Below are positions 11,660 to 23,570 of a stretch of 64,000 bases of DNA, one piece after another. The first letter of the stretch is position 1. The number at the start of each line of letters is the position of its first letter. The translations under genes were made by a program, and so were the position numbers. Under the pieces are notes generated by a model, which made no database searches, was not told the DNA's origin, and was given only the letters and a program-made list of their open reading frames with translations. Source of the stretch: Apium graveolens (lineage: Eukaryota; Streptophyta; Magnoliopsida; Apiales; Apiaceae); contig NC_133650.1 in NCBI RefSeq assembly GCF_009905375.1, forward strand, positions 171,758,518 to 171,822,517, read 5' to 3'.

Positions 11660-12424
11660 TGTTAGGAATATGTTGTAGGCTTGATGATATTTTACCAAAA
11701 CACCTTAGTAGATTTAATTAAGTGATTTTGTAGCTTTCAATGGATAATCTTATTTTTCATCCGTTAAAAGAGTAGCTTATGTTTAAATAAGTATTTGTAG
11801 CACATTCCTGTGTACTGTAATGTCTTAGAGAATTAGAAGTTGTAGGATATTTTAAGTCATGTTGACTACAAGAATGATATGAAAAATAGGTTGGTATTGT
11901 ATATATTAGATGCCTTGTAATTTTGCATAAGTGAAATTGAGTCAACTGCTATAGAAATACTTTCAACGGATGTTTCTACAAGGCTTCGATGGATGACCCA
12001 AGTCTTATTAGACGCATGATCAAATAGAGTCTCGAGGGATGATACAACAGAGTCTCGACGGATATCAAATTCAAATAGGAGTTGATAGTCTTGAAAGTCA
12101 CATGGGTTGATTGTTTACAAAAGGAATGTGGCAGCCTGTAATCAGGATTTTGAAGATCAAGACATGCTAACTTGAAGAAATATAAAGATGTTGGATGGAG
12201 AAATGAAGAAACATGCGATTAGACTTAGACATGTTTGTTTTATTAGTTTGTCTTTTTCACATGTAACTTGGTAATATATAAACCAAGAGTAGCAAGTAGA
12301 AAAATATTGATCGAAAGAACTGAGAAATAGATAAGGCATAATCTGTTAAGAATGTCTTAGTTCTCTCTTTGTAAATTTACTTGTAAGCAATTGTGTGCAT
12401 TCTTGCATCACAGAGATCTTCTAC

Positions 12425-12463
<39 letters not shown>

Positions 12464-12672
12464 GTGGAAACAACAATCCACCAGAAAGTTTTTAAACATC
12501 CTTGTTTATTTACTTTGTGTTTGAATACTTGAATATTTCTTATCCGCACCTAGCATATTCATATACAGTTATATTTATATTTGCAAGAAGTTTTAAAAGA
12601 TTGAAAATAAACTAAGAATTATATTCAACCCCCCTTCTGTAATTCTACTTTTTAGATTGTTTGGGAATAACA
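11660..12672 (+). repeat. 5' LTR of element B
   Basis: A 1013-bp LTR starting TGTTAGGAATATG and ending GGGAATAACA, followed two bases later by a tRNA-iMet primer-binding site. The TATA-like GTAATATATAAA is near 12271. A (TA)n run occupies about 12427-12459. Motifs of the TCRAYGGATR type sit at 11963, 11986, 12032 and 12055, that is 23, 46 and 23 bp apart. It interrupts the env-like ORF of A after aagct. The matching 3' LTR is beyond the window. Confidence 0.9.
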
Positions 12673-12674
12673 AT

Positions 12675-12686
12675 TGGTATCAGAGC
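12675..12686 (+). promoter_or_regulatory. Primer-binding site of element B
   Basis: TGGTATCAGAGC, complementary to the 3' end of plant initiator methionine tRNA, lies two bases after the LTR end. This is where minus-strand DNA synthesis starts. It confirms that the adjacent LTR is the 5' LTR and that B is plus-oriented. Confidence 0.9.
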
Positions 12687-12732
12687 AAGCTCTTGATACA
12701 CTAAGAGTTTAAAGATCAAAGCAACTAACAAC

Positions 12733-13700
12733 ATGAGCAGGAAGGATGTTGGAGAGAAGATCCCGTTCTTGGATAAGGACAACTATCACCATTGGAAGAG
12801 CTGCTATAGACACTTAAGGAGCTGTAGGAAATGAGAAAAGTGTTCCAAAGCCATAATCAGAATGGACAGATGAAGATATTAAGCAAGTACACAATGACAA
12901 GAAGGCAATGAACATTCTGTTTAATGGTCTTCATTGAGATATGTTTAACAATGTCATCAACTGCAAAACTGCTAAAGATATTTGGGATACAATTCAAATC
13001 ATATGTGATGGAACTCAACAAATGAGGGAAAACAAGTTGTAAATTCTAATCCAGCAGTATGAGCACTTTCATTGTGAAGAAAGTAAATCTTTGAGTGACT
13101 GTCTCTCTTAGATCTCTACCAAAAGAATGGAAGCCCATGACTGTCTCTCTTAGAAACTCTCAAGATTACAGTGAATTTACTTTGGAGAGACTGTATGGCA
13201 TTTTAAAAACTTATGAGCTTGAGTTGGAACAAGATGAGCAGATAGAGAAAGGCAGGAAGAAGGGAGGATCTATAGCTTTAGTGGCTGAACAAGAGAGAGT
13301 GAAAGAGATAAAGGTTAAAGTTATGGAATCTGCACCAAACTCTAGGGTTTGTGAAGGCAAAGGAAAAGGGCTAGTGGCTAAAAATGAAGATCATCTTAGT
13401 CAGGATGAAATGGAGGACATAGATGAACATCTAGCTTTCCTATCAAGAAGGTTTGCCAAGCTCAAATTCAAAAAGAATTTTGGAGCAGCCAAGCCAAATA
13501 GAAACATGGTGAATAAATCCAAATTCAAATGTTTCAAATTTGGCTTGAGTGGTCATTTTGCAAGCGAATGCAAAAAGCCTTATTCTGAAAAAAAGAAGTT
13601 TGGGCCTATGGATTACAAAAAGAAATACTTTGAATTGCTCAAACAAAAGGAAAGGGCTTTCCTGACTCAAGATAATGACTGGGCAGCTGATGGGGTAGAT
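12733..13700 (+). pseudogene. Element B gag, first part
   Basis: The frame begins at the ATG at 12733, 60 bp after the LTR, and reads MSRKDVGEKIPFLDKDNYHHW, the usual start of a Copia/Sirevirus Gag. It soon meets stops (near codon 34 and at 13039). Around 13100 a block containing GACTGTCTCTCTTAG occurs twice, with part of the Gag core apparently missing between them. Then comes a long open stretch (13095-13700) with ERLYGILKTYELE and a degenerate zinc knuckle (CFKFGLSGHFASEC, second Cys lost). It is interrupted at 13700 by solo LTR S and resumes at 16938 in a Glu/Asp-rich stretch. Not functional. Confidence 0.85.
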
Positions 13701-14637
13701 TATAACGACTCGTATATTTTGTATTATTTAAAAGTGTAATTGATTGAGTAATTATTTATAAAGTATGTGTATTGGTTTTGACAGTTGTATGTCGTTTAAT
13801 ATTATTTATGTGTGATTCATGGTGTACAGGTTTTATTTGCGTAATTAATTATTGAGCTGCATTGATTTGTGTTCACTTTTAAAAGTGGTTATATTACAGT
13901 TTTATTTTAAATATTTGGAATGTCCCTAAAATTGTTTTTATTACTTTATAATGTCAATACTTATTTTTAGGATTTTATAAAATATATAAATCAATATTTC
14001 ATTAAATATTTATCTTTAAATGATTTTCTGATTACATTTACTTGTAAAATCCGTATTTAATTCCAGAATGTTTTAAAAATTACAAAACTCATATTTCATT
14101 AAGTTTAGAATATTCCAAGAATTTTAAAATTATTTTAAAAATTTTTGGGATTAAATTCACCACCACGTTAGTTCGTTTAATGTTAAATATGAGTTTGATG
14201 TGCGTTCCGAAAATAATTTAAAAAAATTACGAAAACTTTTTTTTAATTAGTTCTAAATTCATCGAGAATTTTAAAGCTATTCTCGTAAATTTTTGGGTTA
14301 TTTTTGCTCGTAAATTACTCGTTAAGTTATTAATTGCGGGCCAGGATAAAATTTTCGGGAATATCGTGTGACAGATATATCAATAATCAGAAATTTTATT
14401 CATCCTTATCTTCTCTCTCTCTCCATTCTTTCTTCTCTCTCATATTTCTCTCGCTTCTAACCTCTCTCGGCTCTCATCTCTCTGGAAGCATCTCTCTCGA
14501 TCAATATATGTTCTATATCTCTCTAATTTTCTCTTCAGTTCTTATTTCTATAATCGCCGGCCATTTTCTTCTATTCCGGTAAGTTCCGGTCGGTGTTCGA
14601 TTTTCCGATTGTAAACTCCAGTTTGTTTTGCTTACTG

Positions 14638-14687
<50 letters not shown>

Positions 14688-16932
14688 GGCGCTTGTGTGT
14701 ATGTATACGTTGTGATGTATGTGTTCTTTGTCTCAGATTTTCCACCTGTTCTGTTGTCCCAATTCCGATGACCCTGTCACCGCAGCCGCGCGTGTATGCG
14801 CGTATTGGTGGTGTGCGTATGGGTCAGTCGGTGTTTTGGATTGTTGGATTTATGTGTGATGTGTAATTCGAAACCCCATTTTTGGGTTATTCGGATTATT
14901 GATTGATTTTTTTTAATGAACATTCTGTTATTTTCGAGTTATTAATTTTTATTATTCCGAAAATTTTATCGGTGAAATTCGCGCTGGAAACCCGAATTAA
15001 TCGGGTACCCGCGAATTTTGCCGCCGTCGGTGATGAGCCTTGGCGAGCCGACGGTGGACTGTGATGATCATTCTGAGTCCTAAATTTATAAAAAAAAATA
15101 AAATTAATAATTTAGTTCGTAAAATTATTATTCGAATTGAAAAGAATTAATTATTTTAGAAGTCGTATTGGCGTTTAGGTTATGAAATTGGTTTGAATTG
15201 TGATTGATTGGTTTGATGCGTCGATTATGTTCGATGGGTTGTCCGATAAACGAAGGAAACGCTGCTCGATTTTCGAGGAAATTAAATTCGAAAAGGCCGG
15301 TATACATCATGTGATTATCGGGATTACTAGTCAAATATATATAGCCATATAAATAAATATTGTACGAACCTACCTATATATCGTAATAAAATATCTTGTA
15401 AAATATAACTGACAACCCTGTTTTCTGAAGCGACGAGTATATGTATATTCCGAAAATGATTATCGAACCGAGTTTTGAACTCATGAATCCTAATTGTTAC
15501 CTTTATAATAGTAATGCATATAAGTACGAGTCGAGATTTGTTATCGTTCGGGTAGAATTGATAGAGAGGATATGTCAAGCATAACTGGTTATCTAACATA
15601 GGGTAGTTCGACTCTGTAGGTTTTAGTTGGAGGACCCGAAAGTTGACGTCGGACTAAAGACAGCCTAGTGATCAGTTAACAAGCTCAACAAGGTTCCAAT
15701 CGAAGGGCCTGAGTGTTAAAGTCAGGTCCAGGATAGTCTAATAATTAGACGATAAAGCCGAGCGTCCAAATTGGTTCAAGGTCAATCAAGGATAGTTGTA
15801 AAGCTCTGCAAGGCAAGTACCCCTGACCATACTTTTATGGCTCAGTATATATGAACGAACGTTGTTTTATTCTCATACAGGAATAGAAACGTTATAAGTT
15901 ACGTATCCCCAGTATTTGAAAATGTTGTTTAAAATATGTTTTGGGGAGAAATAACTTCAGAAAGTACTTATCTCTAAAATACAATTGAAATGGAAAAGAG
16001 GTTTTGAATAGTGTGCTGTGACAGAATTTTTTTTAACAAGAGATATGTTAAAGTGATTTTGAAAACTGGATAAACGAATCAGATATTGGATAACGTTATG
16101 TTTGTGGCTAATTCGGTTGCGCACCCTATCTTCACTGATTAGTCCCGCACAGTTAATCAGAGACCTAGCTAGTCTCTGCGGATCCGATTAATTTGTGTGA
16201 AAGCCCGATCAGCTTTCATAGGCAATTTGTGTGATAGCCCGGCCAACTATCCTAGATAACTTGTGTGGAAGGATGATCAGCCGTTCCTAGATAACATCCA
16301 ATGTATACCTGATTTTGGTTTTGTGGTTCTCATAACGGAACAAATGAAATGTGGTTCCAGTAATGGAACAGTGGTTTTGGAAATGAAAATAGCATGCTAA
16401 AATTGGACTCTGGTATTTGCACACTGCACACGACTGATTGTTGTTTTACAGAGCATGCTAGTTTTGAATATCTAGTTTATACATGTCTTTACTTGTTTTG
16501 TAACAAGTTATAATTTATGTTCCGATATCTGTTTTATCATATACTGTTTTACGTGTTATTCATATAGTGGTACTGCTGAGCAATTGATTGCTCACCCTTA
16601 CACAATGTTTTGTATATATGTATTGCAGATGCCTAGGAGATCATTCCGTCGTAGTCAGGGCAGAGTTCCAGTTCCTCCTATACCAGTCTCCTCTAAGGTG
16701 GTTGTGTCAGACCAAATGTGGTCTGTTGAGTTGTTGTATTAAGTCAGTTATGTTAGGATTGCTTGTAATAAGTTAGGTTTGCAATTGTTGTAACCTAAGT
16801 CATGCTTAAACCTGGAAAAGGTGTTGGTAAAAGGGGTCGTGTTTATGTAATATTATTGAATTGGATTATATTATATTTTTTATTATTGTTGTTGGTTATG
16901 TCAACTCCTCCCCCGGGGTTGAGGCCGTCACA
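13701..16932 (+). mobile_element. Solo LTR S of a Tekay-like Gypsy element
   Basis: A 3232-bp LTR without interior, flanked by a perfect 5-bp target-site duplication tagat (13696-13700 and 16933-16937). It ends GTCACA; its start is TATAACGACTCG instead of the expected TGTAACG, so the terminal G is mutated. It shares with the F LTR (59870-63961) a CT-rich block, (TG)n/(TA)n microsatellites, a GC-rich block around 15000-15060, and GCTCACCCTT near the end. Three 34-bp tandem units start at 16190, 16224 and 16258. It formed by LTR-LTR recombination of a full element inside the gag of B. ORFs inside it are not considered genes. Confidence 0.88.
14638..14688. repeat. Self-complementary (CA)n(TA)n(TG)n microsatellite
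   Basis: A run of CA units, then TA units, then TG units, so the whole of about 50 bp can fold on itself. It lies in the solo LTR S. A related but shorter (TA)n/(TG)n run lies at the corresponding place in the F LTR (about 61466-61500). Confidence 0.85.
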
Positions 16933-16937
16933 TAGAT

Positions 16938-18205
16938 GAAGATGAAGAAATAAGCCATCTCAATCTAGCTCTAATGGCCAAATTAGATGAAGCCAAAGTC
17001 GGTTCTTCAAGAAATCAGGTAATCACTACTAATCTAGCACACCTTTCTAAAGATGAGTGTAATGATGCTATAAATGACATGTCAACAGAATTATATCACT
17101 TGTGTATTACACTTTAATCTCTCACTAAAGAAAACATAAAAATTAAAGAAAATAATTTGTTTTTCAGTGAAAAAATACTGTGTTAGAAACTCAATTTTTT
17201 GAGTTTGAGAAACTAAAAATAGAGTGTAGAATTGCTAAGAAGGAACTAACCGAATCTTTAAATAAAGAGGAGATTTTAAGAAAGCAGCTTGAATGAGAGA
17301 AAGAGGTAATCAAGGCCTGGAAGTCATCAAGAGATGTTCATACCTAAATTGCTAAAGTTTAAGGCATAAAATCTTTTTGTGAAGAAGCCTGGAAAAAAGA
17401 GCAAGGAGAAACTGGATCCTAGTTTGATAGAAGGACTTTCAACGGATGTGGATTCAACGGATAATGAAAATTATCCGTCGAAAGATAAAGAACCACATCC
17501 ATCGAATGGAAGAAAACCAGTTAACAAAGCTAAGCTATCTACACTCAATGAGAAATATGGATCAGTTTCCAAGCACTTTGTTACTGGTAAAATCAAGTCA
17601 AGTCAAGGAAAACAAAAGAGTTAATGTGGGGTATCTGTCAATGAAGCAACTAAGTGATAGATTGGAGAAAAATGAGGTCAAGGCAGACTCCAAAAGGAAA
17701 AATAATAGGAATGAGAAAGTAGGAATTAACAAATATAACAACTACACACCTGATAAATATGTACCTAGAAAAATCTGTGTTAAGTGTGGTAGTGTTAATC
17801 ATTTGTCTGTTAACTGCAAATCTGCTATGCCTGCACCCATGTATGCACCTCCCTCATTTCCCAACATGCCCACAATGCCTATGAATGTTATGCCTGCATA
17901 AAAATTTGAATGCACAATTTGATAATATGCCATTTACTCAAAATCCTTACTATGCTGCATTCAATATGCCTCAAATGCCATTTAGCATGCCATACTGGAA
18001 TAACATGTTTATAAATAATATGCCATTTCATCTTAACCAACATGTGCATGATAATTCTATTATTATGAATGGTTTTTAAAGCCCTATTCTAATGACCAAG
18101 GTTGAATCTCAATCACCTAAGTCAAATGAGGACAAGCCTAAGAAACCTAAAAAGAAGGCTAACAAAGCAGGACCCAAGGAAACTTGGGTACTAAAATCAA
18201 CTTGA
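16938..18205 (+). pseudogene. Element B gag, second part
   Basis: Continues the Gag of B after the solo LTR: an acidic stretch ending in SHLNLALMAKLDEAK, a Lys/Glu-rich region with stops (for example after LYHLCITL), and one intact zinc knuckle CVKCGSVNHLSVNC near 17779-17820. A Met/Pro/Asn-rich tail with repeated NMP motifs follows (17825-18079, with a stop at 17899). The gag frame ends at WVLKST then TGA (18203-18205), at the place equivalent to the gag stop of D. Dispersed TCAACGGATA/TATCCGTCGA motifs lie at 17439, 17454, 17472 and 17496. Confidence 0.8.
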
Positions 18206-18219
18206 TTTGATTTTGATGT

Positions 18220-18467
18220 GTGCAAGGAAATAGAAAGAATCTTTGGTATTTGGATAGTGGCTGTTCAAGGCACATGACTGGAGAAATCACCCTACTCACT
18301 AAATTCAAGGAGAGAGCTATCTTAAGTATAAATTTTGGAGATGACAGCAAAGGGTATAATGTGGGATATGGTTTAATTTCTAAAGACAATGTCATCATCG
18401 AAGAAGTTGATCTAGTGGATAGACTCAAACACAATCTTTTGAGTGTCAGCCAGCTTTGTGACAAGGG
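18220..18467 (+). pseudogene. Element B pol: protease segment
   Basis: Encodes WYLDSGCSRHMTGE, the aspartic protease active site of Copia elements, followed by GLISKDNVIIEEV and LKHNLLSVSQLCDKG, the end of the protease domain. This aligns with the D polyprotein at 31978-32215. The frame is cut at 18467 by G after the target site aaggg and resumes at 23220. Part of a dead element. Confidence 0.88.
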
Positions 18468-18732
18468 TGTTGGAAGACAAACCAATGTCGACTGAAGAGT
18501 CCAGAATGTCCAGATTTAACTAGAACCGATGATATTGCTAGATAATTGAAAAGTCTGCTGTAATAAGTAATAAAGTATAAGAAACTGTCCAGCTTCCGAT
18601 AATTCATGAACCAGCAGTAAAAGATCATTCTAGAATAGGCACTGATGTATAAATATGCACTCTTATCTATGGTTGGATTTAAGTTGAATAAGTTTTCTGA
18701 TTTAGTACAAGTTTAGACTCTTATTTTCTACA
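18468..18732 (+). repeat. 5' LTR of element G
   Basis: Starts TGTTGGAAGACAAACC and ends TTTTCTACA. TATA-like GTATAAATAT at 18647-18656. Followed at 18735-18746 by the primer-binding site TGGCATCAGAGC (one mismatch to the common TGGTATCAGAGC). Confidence 0.93.
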
Positions 18733-18734
18733 AG

Positions 18735-18746
18735 TGGCATCAGAGC
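18735..18746 (+). promoter_or_regulatory. Primer-binding site of element G
   Basis: TGGCATCAGAGC, two bases after the LTR. It is complementary to initiator methionine tRNA apart from one position; the same variant is seen in element F. Confidence 0.85.
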
Positions 18747-18806
18747 GAGGTTGATCTGTTCATGTCATATCGGTGTTAACCAAGTTACAATCACGAAATT
18801 GTTAAT

Positions 18807-21800
18807 ATGGAAGAGATGGGCACTTTGGCTGGAATTGAGAAGTTAAATAACAACAATTACAGCTACTGGAAATCATGCATGGAGTCCTATCTTCAAGGGC
18901 AGGATCTATGGGAGATTGTATTTGGAAATGATGTCGTTCAACCTGAAGAGACGTCTAACAATACAACTGAGGTGAAGAAGTGGAAGATTCATGTAGGAAA
19001 AGCTTTGTTCGTCATAAAGGTCTCTATACAGAAAGATCTGATTGAGCACATTTGTGATGCAAAGACTCTGAAGGAAGCATGTGATGCATTTGTAACATTA
19101 TTTTTGCGAACCAATGATGCTCATCTATAATTACTGGAGAACGAGATTGGCAACATTAAACAAGGTAATTTATCTATTTCAGAATATTTTATGAAAGTTA
19201 AAAATTTATGCAATGAGATTTCACAACTGGATAGCGAGTCTACAATAAGTGAAGCTCGAATGAGAAGAATCATTATTCACGGACTCCGGCCTTAATTCAA
19301 CTGGTTTATTACTACTATTGGTGGCTGGCCTACACAACCAACATTGTTGCAACTTGAAAATCTCCTGGTAAATCAGGAGACACTTGTTAAGCAAATGAGT
19401 GACCTTTTTGTAAAAGATCATGATGAAGCTTTGTTTTCAGAAAAAGGAAGGAAGAGACCAGCCTTTTAATGGAGGAAGCAGAATAACTATAAATTTGGAG
19501 GATCCAAGTGGCGGTCTTCTAATGGCCAATATAAAAGAAATGAATAAACCAACAAGTGGAAGCAGAAAGTTTGTTTCAACTATGGCAAGCCCGACCAATT
19601 TTCTAGATTTTGTAAAGAAAAAATGGTAGAGGGCAATACAGCTCAGATAAATTCTGACAAAAATAAGAATGTAGCAGAAGAAAGTGATGAGAAAGAATAG
19701 GATGTTCAAGCTTCATATGCAGTGACCGAAAAAAAGATGAAGAAGAGGAAAATGATTTTGCTTTCACTTCAGCAATTGAAGAAATGACAACAGATGCCAA
19801 TAATTGTCTATTTACTAATAAAAGAATCGATTATGCAACTGATTGGATAGTTGATTTAGGTTGTTCTCATCATCTAACTGGTGATATTAATAAGTTCACA
19901 AATTTGCAAAAATATAATGGCAATGATGCAGTTGTCACTGCTGATAATACAGCTCATTCAGTGGAACATGTTGGTGACTTGAGAATTTCAACTACTAAAG
20001 GAAATTCTCATATTCTGGAAAATGTATATCATGTTCCAAGAATGAAAAAGAATCTGGTATCTATTCCACAAATTACTGATGCAGGATATTATGTGTTATT
20101 TGGTCCAAATACTGTTACAGTACTAGCAAATGCAAAGGTTCATGGTGATGTTTTAATGAAAGGAAAGAAAGTGAAGAAGTTATATGTATTATCAGCGGGA
20201 ACATCATATGTTGATAAAACACGTCAACATGAGACAACTGATCTTTGGCATGCACGACTAGCACATGTAAACTATTCCCGCTTGGAGTCAATGATGAAGG
20301 ATAAATCTGTTCTCGGCTTACCAAATCTAAAGATACTTCAATACGGAGTTTGTGCAGGTTATCAATTTGGTAAGGCACATAGACAACCATTTCATGAATC
20401 CAAGGTACGGTCTTCTAGACCTTTACAACTCGTTCATCCAAATTTACTTGGACGTGTTCGTACACCTTCTTGTTCAGGAAAGCGCTATATGCTCATATTT
20501 ATCGATGATTTTTCTTGATATGTATGGGTTTACTTTCTGGTAGAAAAATCAGAAGTATATCAAAAGTTTGTCGAGTTTAAAAGCATGGTAGAAATGAGTT
20601 CAAACAAAGAATTACATGCTTAAGGACCGACAATGGGGAAGAATACATCACAAGATTTTGAGAAGTATTTGATTAAAGAAGGAATTTATCATCGGTTTAC
20701 TTGTTCCTACATGCCCCAACAGAACGGGGTTGCCGAAAGGAAGAATATGCATTTGGGTGAGACATGTAGAAGCATGATTCATGCGAAGAATGTCGCACCC
20801 CGTTACTGGGCTGAATGTATGCTAACAGCAGCACATGTCATAAATCGATTACCTCAAAAAAAACTTGGTTCTCGATCACCATACCAAGTTTTGTACAAGA
20901 AAAGGCCTACTGTATCACACTTCAGAGTATTTGGTTGTGTTTGTTATGTGTTTGTTTCTGAACAATTAAGAACAAAATTAGAGAAGAAGGCAACAAAGTG
21001 TATCTTTGTTGTCTATGACCAAAGGAAGAAAGGTTGGAAGTGCATTGATCCTTTGACAAATAAAGTTTATGTATCTCGAGATGTTGTGTTTGATGAAGCA
21101 TCATCATGGTGGTCACCTGATAACAAGATAATTTCGGAGAAAAGGATGTATGATAACACAACAACCATATCTATGGAGTTTCAAGATGACTCGCTTGTAG
21201 GAAAATCTGGACAAGAAACGTCTGAGGTTGCTGAACCGAATTCTAACGCGAGAGAAGATACAAGCAACGCCCAAGATCAATGTCCCAATAAACAACCAGT
21301 GGCAAGGAGGTCTACAAGGATAAGGAGACCTAATCCTAGGTATGCACATGCTAGTTACGTTGATATTATATCACTAGCTGAAAGTTATGCATCTGAAATA
21401 CAACAAGAGGAGCCTAGAACGTATAACGAAGCTAAAGGAATTCATGAATGGGAGGGTGCAATGAAGGAAGAAATTTCGGCACTTATAAGAAATGAAACTT
21501 GGAAGCTTGTCCCAAGACCAGAAGGAGTAAAGCCTATTTCTTGTAAATGGGTATACAAAATAAAAAGGAAGAATGATAGTTCTATCGAGAGATTCAAGGC
21601 ACGACTAGTTGCACGAGGATTTTCTCAAGAATATGAAATTGATTACGATGAAACATTCTCACCGGTGGCGAAAATGACAACGATTAGAGTGTTAATATGT
21701 TTAGCAGCTAGCAAGTCATGGAAACTTTGGAAAATGGACGTAAAAAATGCTTTTCTGTATGGTGACTTGGATCGAGAAATTTACGTGGAACAGCCTGCAG

Positions 21801-22953
21801 GATTTGTTAATCAAAGAAATCCCGAATACGTGTGCAAGTTAAAAAAAGCTCTTTAGAGACTTAAACAAGCGTCGAGAGCTTGGTACGGAAAAATTGCAGA
21901 ATTTCTAATATTTTGTGGTTATCATATATCAGCAGGTGATTCCAGTCTTTTTGTGAAGAAAATTAGAGGAAAAGTTGCTATCATTCTATTATATGTAGAT
22001 GATCTTATAATTACCGGTGATGCTTTGGAGGAAATTAGAGAAACACGTGTAAATATTCAAAGAAGATTTGAAATGAAAGACCTTGGAGAACTGAAACATT
22101 TCCTTGGTCTAGAAATTGAAAGAACTCCAAAGGGGTTATTTTTGTGCCAGAAGAGATATACCGAGGATATGCTAAATAAATTTGGAATGGAGAATTACAA
22201 ACTCATTTCTACACCGATGGAAGTAAATCAAAAATTAAGAAAAGAAGATGGTGTTGAATTGAGGGATCCTTGTTTATATCGGAAGTTAGTTGGATGTCTC
22301 ATGTACCTAACCATTACCCGTCTAGATATTTGTTATGCAGTGGGAATTGTAAGTCAGTTCATGAGAAGACCAAGAAGACCACACTTGCAAGCAGTTCGGC
22401 GCATTCTTAGATATGTCAGAAGTACAATAGATTATGGTATTTTATATGAAGCTAAAGAAATTAAAGAGTTATTTGGATTCACATATGCGGATTGGGTCGG
22501 GGATCCGTTAACAAGAAGGTCTATGTCAGGATACACTTTTAGCTTGGGATTCGGAGCCATTTTATGGTGTAGTAAGAAGAAACCAACTGTTGTTTTGTCA
22601 TCTACAAAATCCGAGTATAGAGCTGCAACAATGGCAGCTCAAGAATGTTCATGGCTCTTAGGAATACTTCGAGATATTGGTACAAGTGTTGACTATTCCG
22701 TAGTGCTATTTTGCGACAATCAAAGTGCAATAAGACTTGCTCCAAATATGGTATTTCATGCTAGGACAAAACACATTGAGGTTCAACATCATTATATTCG
22801 AGAGAAGGTGTTAAGTGGAGAAATTGGTTTGAGTCCAGTAAACACTGAACAACAAGTTGCAGATATTTTCACCAAGAGCTTGCTAGTTACAAAGATAAAC
22901 AAGTTTCGCTCCTTACTTGGTGTATGCAACAGGTCGTCGATATTGAGGGGGGA
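18807..22953 (+). pseudogene. Element G gag-pol polyprotein, broken
   Basis: Starts at ATG 18807 (MEEMGTLAGIEKLNNNNYSYW, a Copia Gag start). A TAA at 19128 and further stops split gag. The zinc knuckle reads CFNYGKPDQFSRFC, so the second Cys and the His are lost. The protease site is DLGCSHH instead of DSGC. The integrase shows WHARLAHV, YMPQQNGVAERKN and RVFGCVCYVF, but a TGA at 20516 and a frameshift near 20635-20660 break it. The RT has WKMDVKNAFL and an intact YVDDLI; a TAG at 21854 replaces the Tyr of KALYGLKQ. The RNase H shows STKSEYRAA and ends VADIFTKSLL. The last frame runs nine codons into the 3' LTR (to 22981). Non-functional. Confidence 0.93.
22945..22953 (+). promoter_or_regulatory. 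Polypurine tract of element G
   Basis: GAGGGGGGA directly before the TGTTGG start of the 3' LTR. Confidence 0.85.
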
Positions 22954-23219
22954 TGTTGGAAGACAAACCAATGTCGATTGAAGAGTCCAGAATGTTCCGA
23001 ATTTAACTAGAAGCGATGATATAGCTAGATAATTGAAAAGTCTGCTGTAATATGTAATAAAGAATAAGAAACTGTCCAGCTTCCGATAATTCATGAACCA
23101 GCAGTAAGAGATCATTCTAGAATAGGCACTGATGTATAAATATGCACTCTTATCTACGGTTGGATTTAAGTTGAATAAGTTTTCTGATTTAGTACAAGTT
23201 TAGACTCTTATTTTCTACA
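22954..23219 (+). repeat. 3' LTR of element G
   Basis: 266-bp copy of the 5' LTR with about ten substitutions; ends TTTTCTACA and is followed by the target-site duplication aaggg. TATA-like GTATAAATAT at 23134-23143. Confidence 0.93.
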
Positions 23220-23570
23220 AAGGGCAACTCAGTAACATTCAATTCAGAATCCCATGTTGTTACAGACAAAAGAACAATAAAGTGGTTCTCACTGGAGTGA
23301 GAAAAGGGAATGTGTATCTAGATGACTTCAACTCATCAAGTGTAAATTATATTACTTGTCTTTTCAGCAAAGCAAGTCAAGATGAAAGTTGGTTGTGGAA
23401 CAAGAAACTGTCTCATCTGAACTTCAAGACTATGAATGAATTAGTCAGGAAAGATCTTGTAAGAGGCATTCCTCAAGTTGGGTTCTCAAAGGATGGACTG
23501 TGTGATGCCTGTCAGAAAGGAAAGAAAAACAAGGCATCATTCAAAAAGAAGCTTGAATTTACAATTGAGG
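23220..23570 (+). pseudogene. Element B pol: protease end and pre-integrase segment
   Basis: Picks up the B polyprotein after G. From about 23282 it encodes LTGVRKGNVYLDDF, then WNKKLSHLNFKTMNEL and LCDACQKGKKNKASF. These are the GAG-pre-integrase and HHCC zinc-binding motif of the integrase, aligning with D at 32270-32530. It is cut at 23570 by element C after the target site tgagg and resumes at 45105. The last codons of the apparent ORF (to 23584) are C LTR. Confidence 0.87.

Larger units (their letters stand above)
18468..23219 (+). mobile_element. Element G: complete Ty1/Copia retrotransposon
   Basis: A 4752-bp element with two LTRs (265 and 266 bp) and a perfect target-site duplication aaggg (18463-18467 and 23220-23224). 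The order is LTR, primer-binding site, gag, protease, integrase, RT, RNase H, polypurine tract, LTR, which is the Copia order. There is no env-like ORF. The two LTRs differ at about 10-11 of 265 positions (about 4 % by eye), and gag-pol carries several stops and frameshifts. It is an old insertion in the protease of B. The lineage inside Copia was not assigned. Confidence 0.94.

Noticed and set aside
11234..11698. Apparent 154-aa minus-strand protein
   Set aside because: A chimera: the first about 13 residues are antisense B LTR, the rest is the A env-like remnant. Annotated as a pseudogene piece only.
12427..12459. (TA)n run considered as a promoter
   Set aside because: A microsatellite inside the B LTR, downstream of the better placed TATA box near 12271.
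14334..14582. 82-codon Ser/Leu-rich ORF in solo LTR S
   Set aside because: Translation of a TCTCTC microsatellite.
17825..18079. Met/Pro/Asn-rich tract considered as a separate gene
   Set aside because: It lies between the zinc knuckle and the gag end of B and is in keeping with a low-complexity Gag tail; stops show decay.
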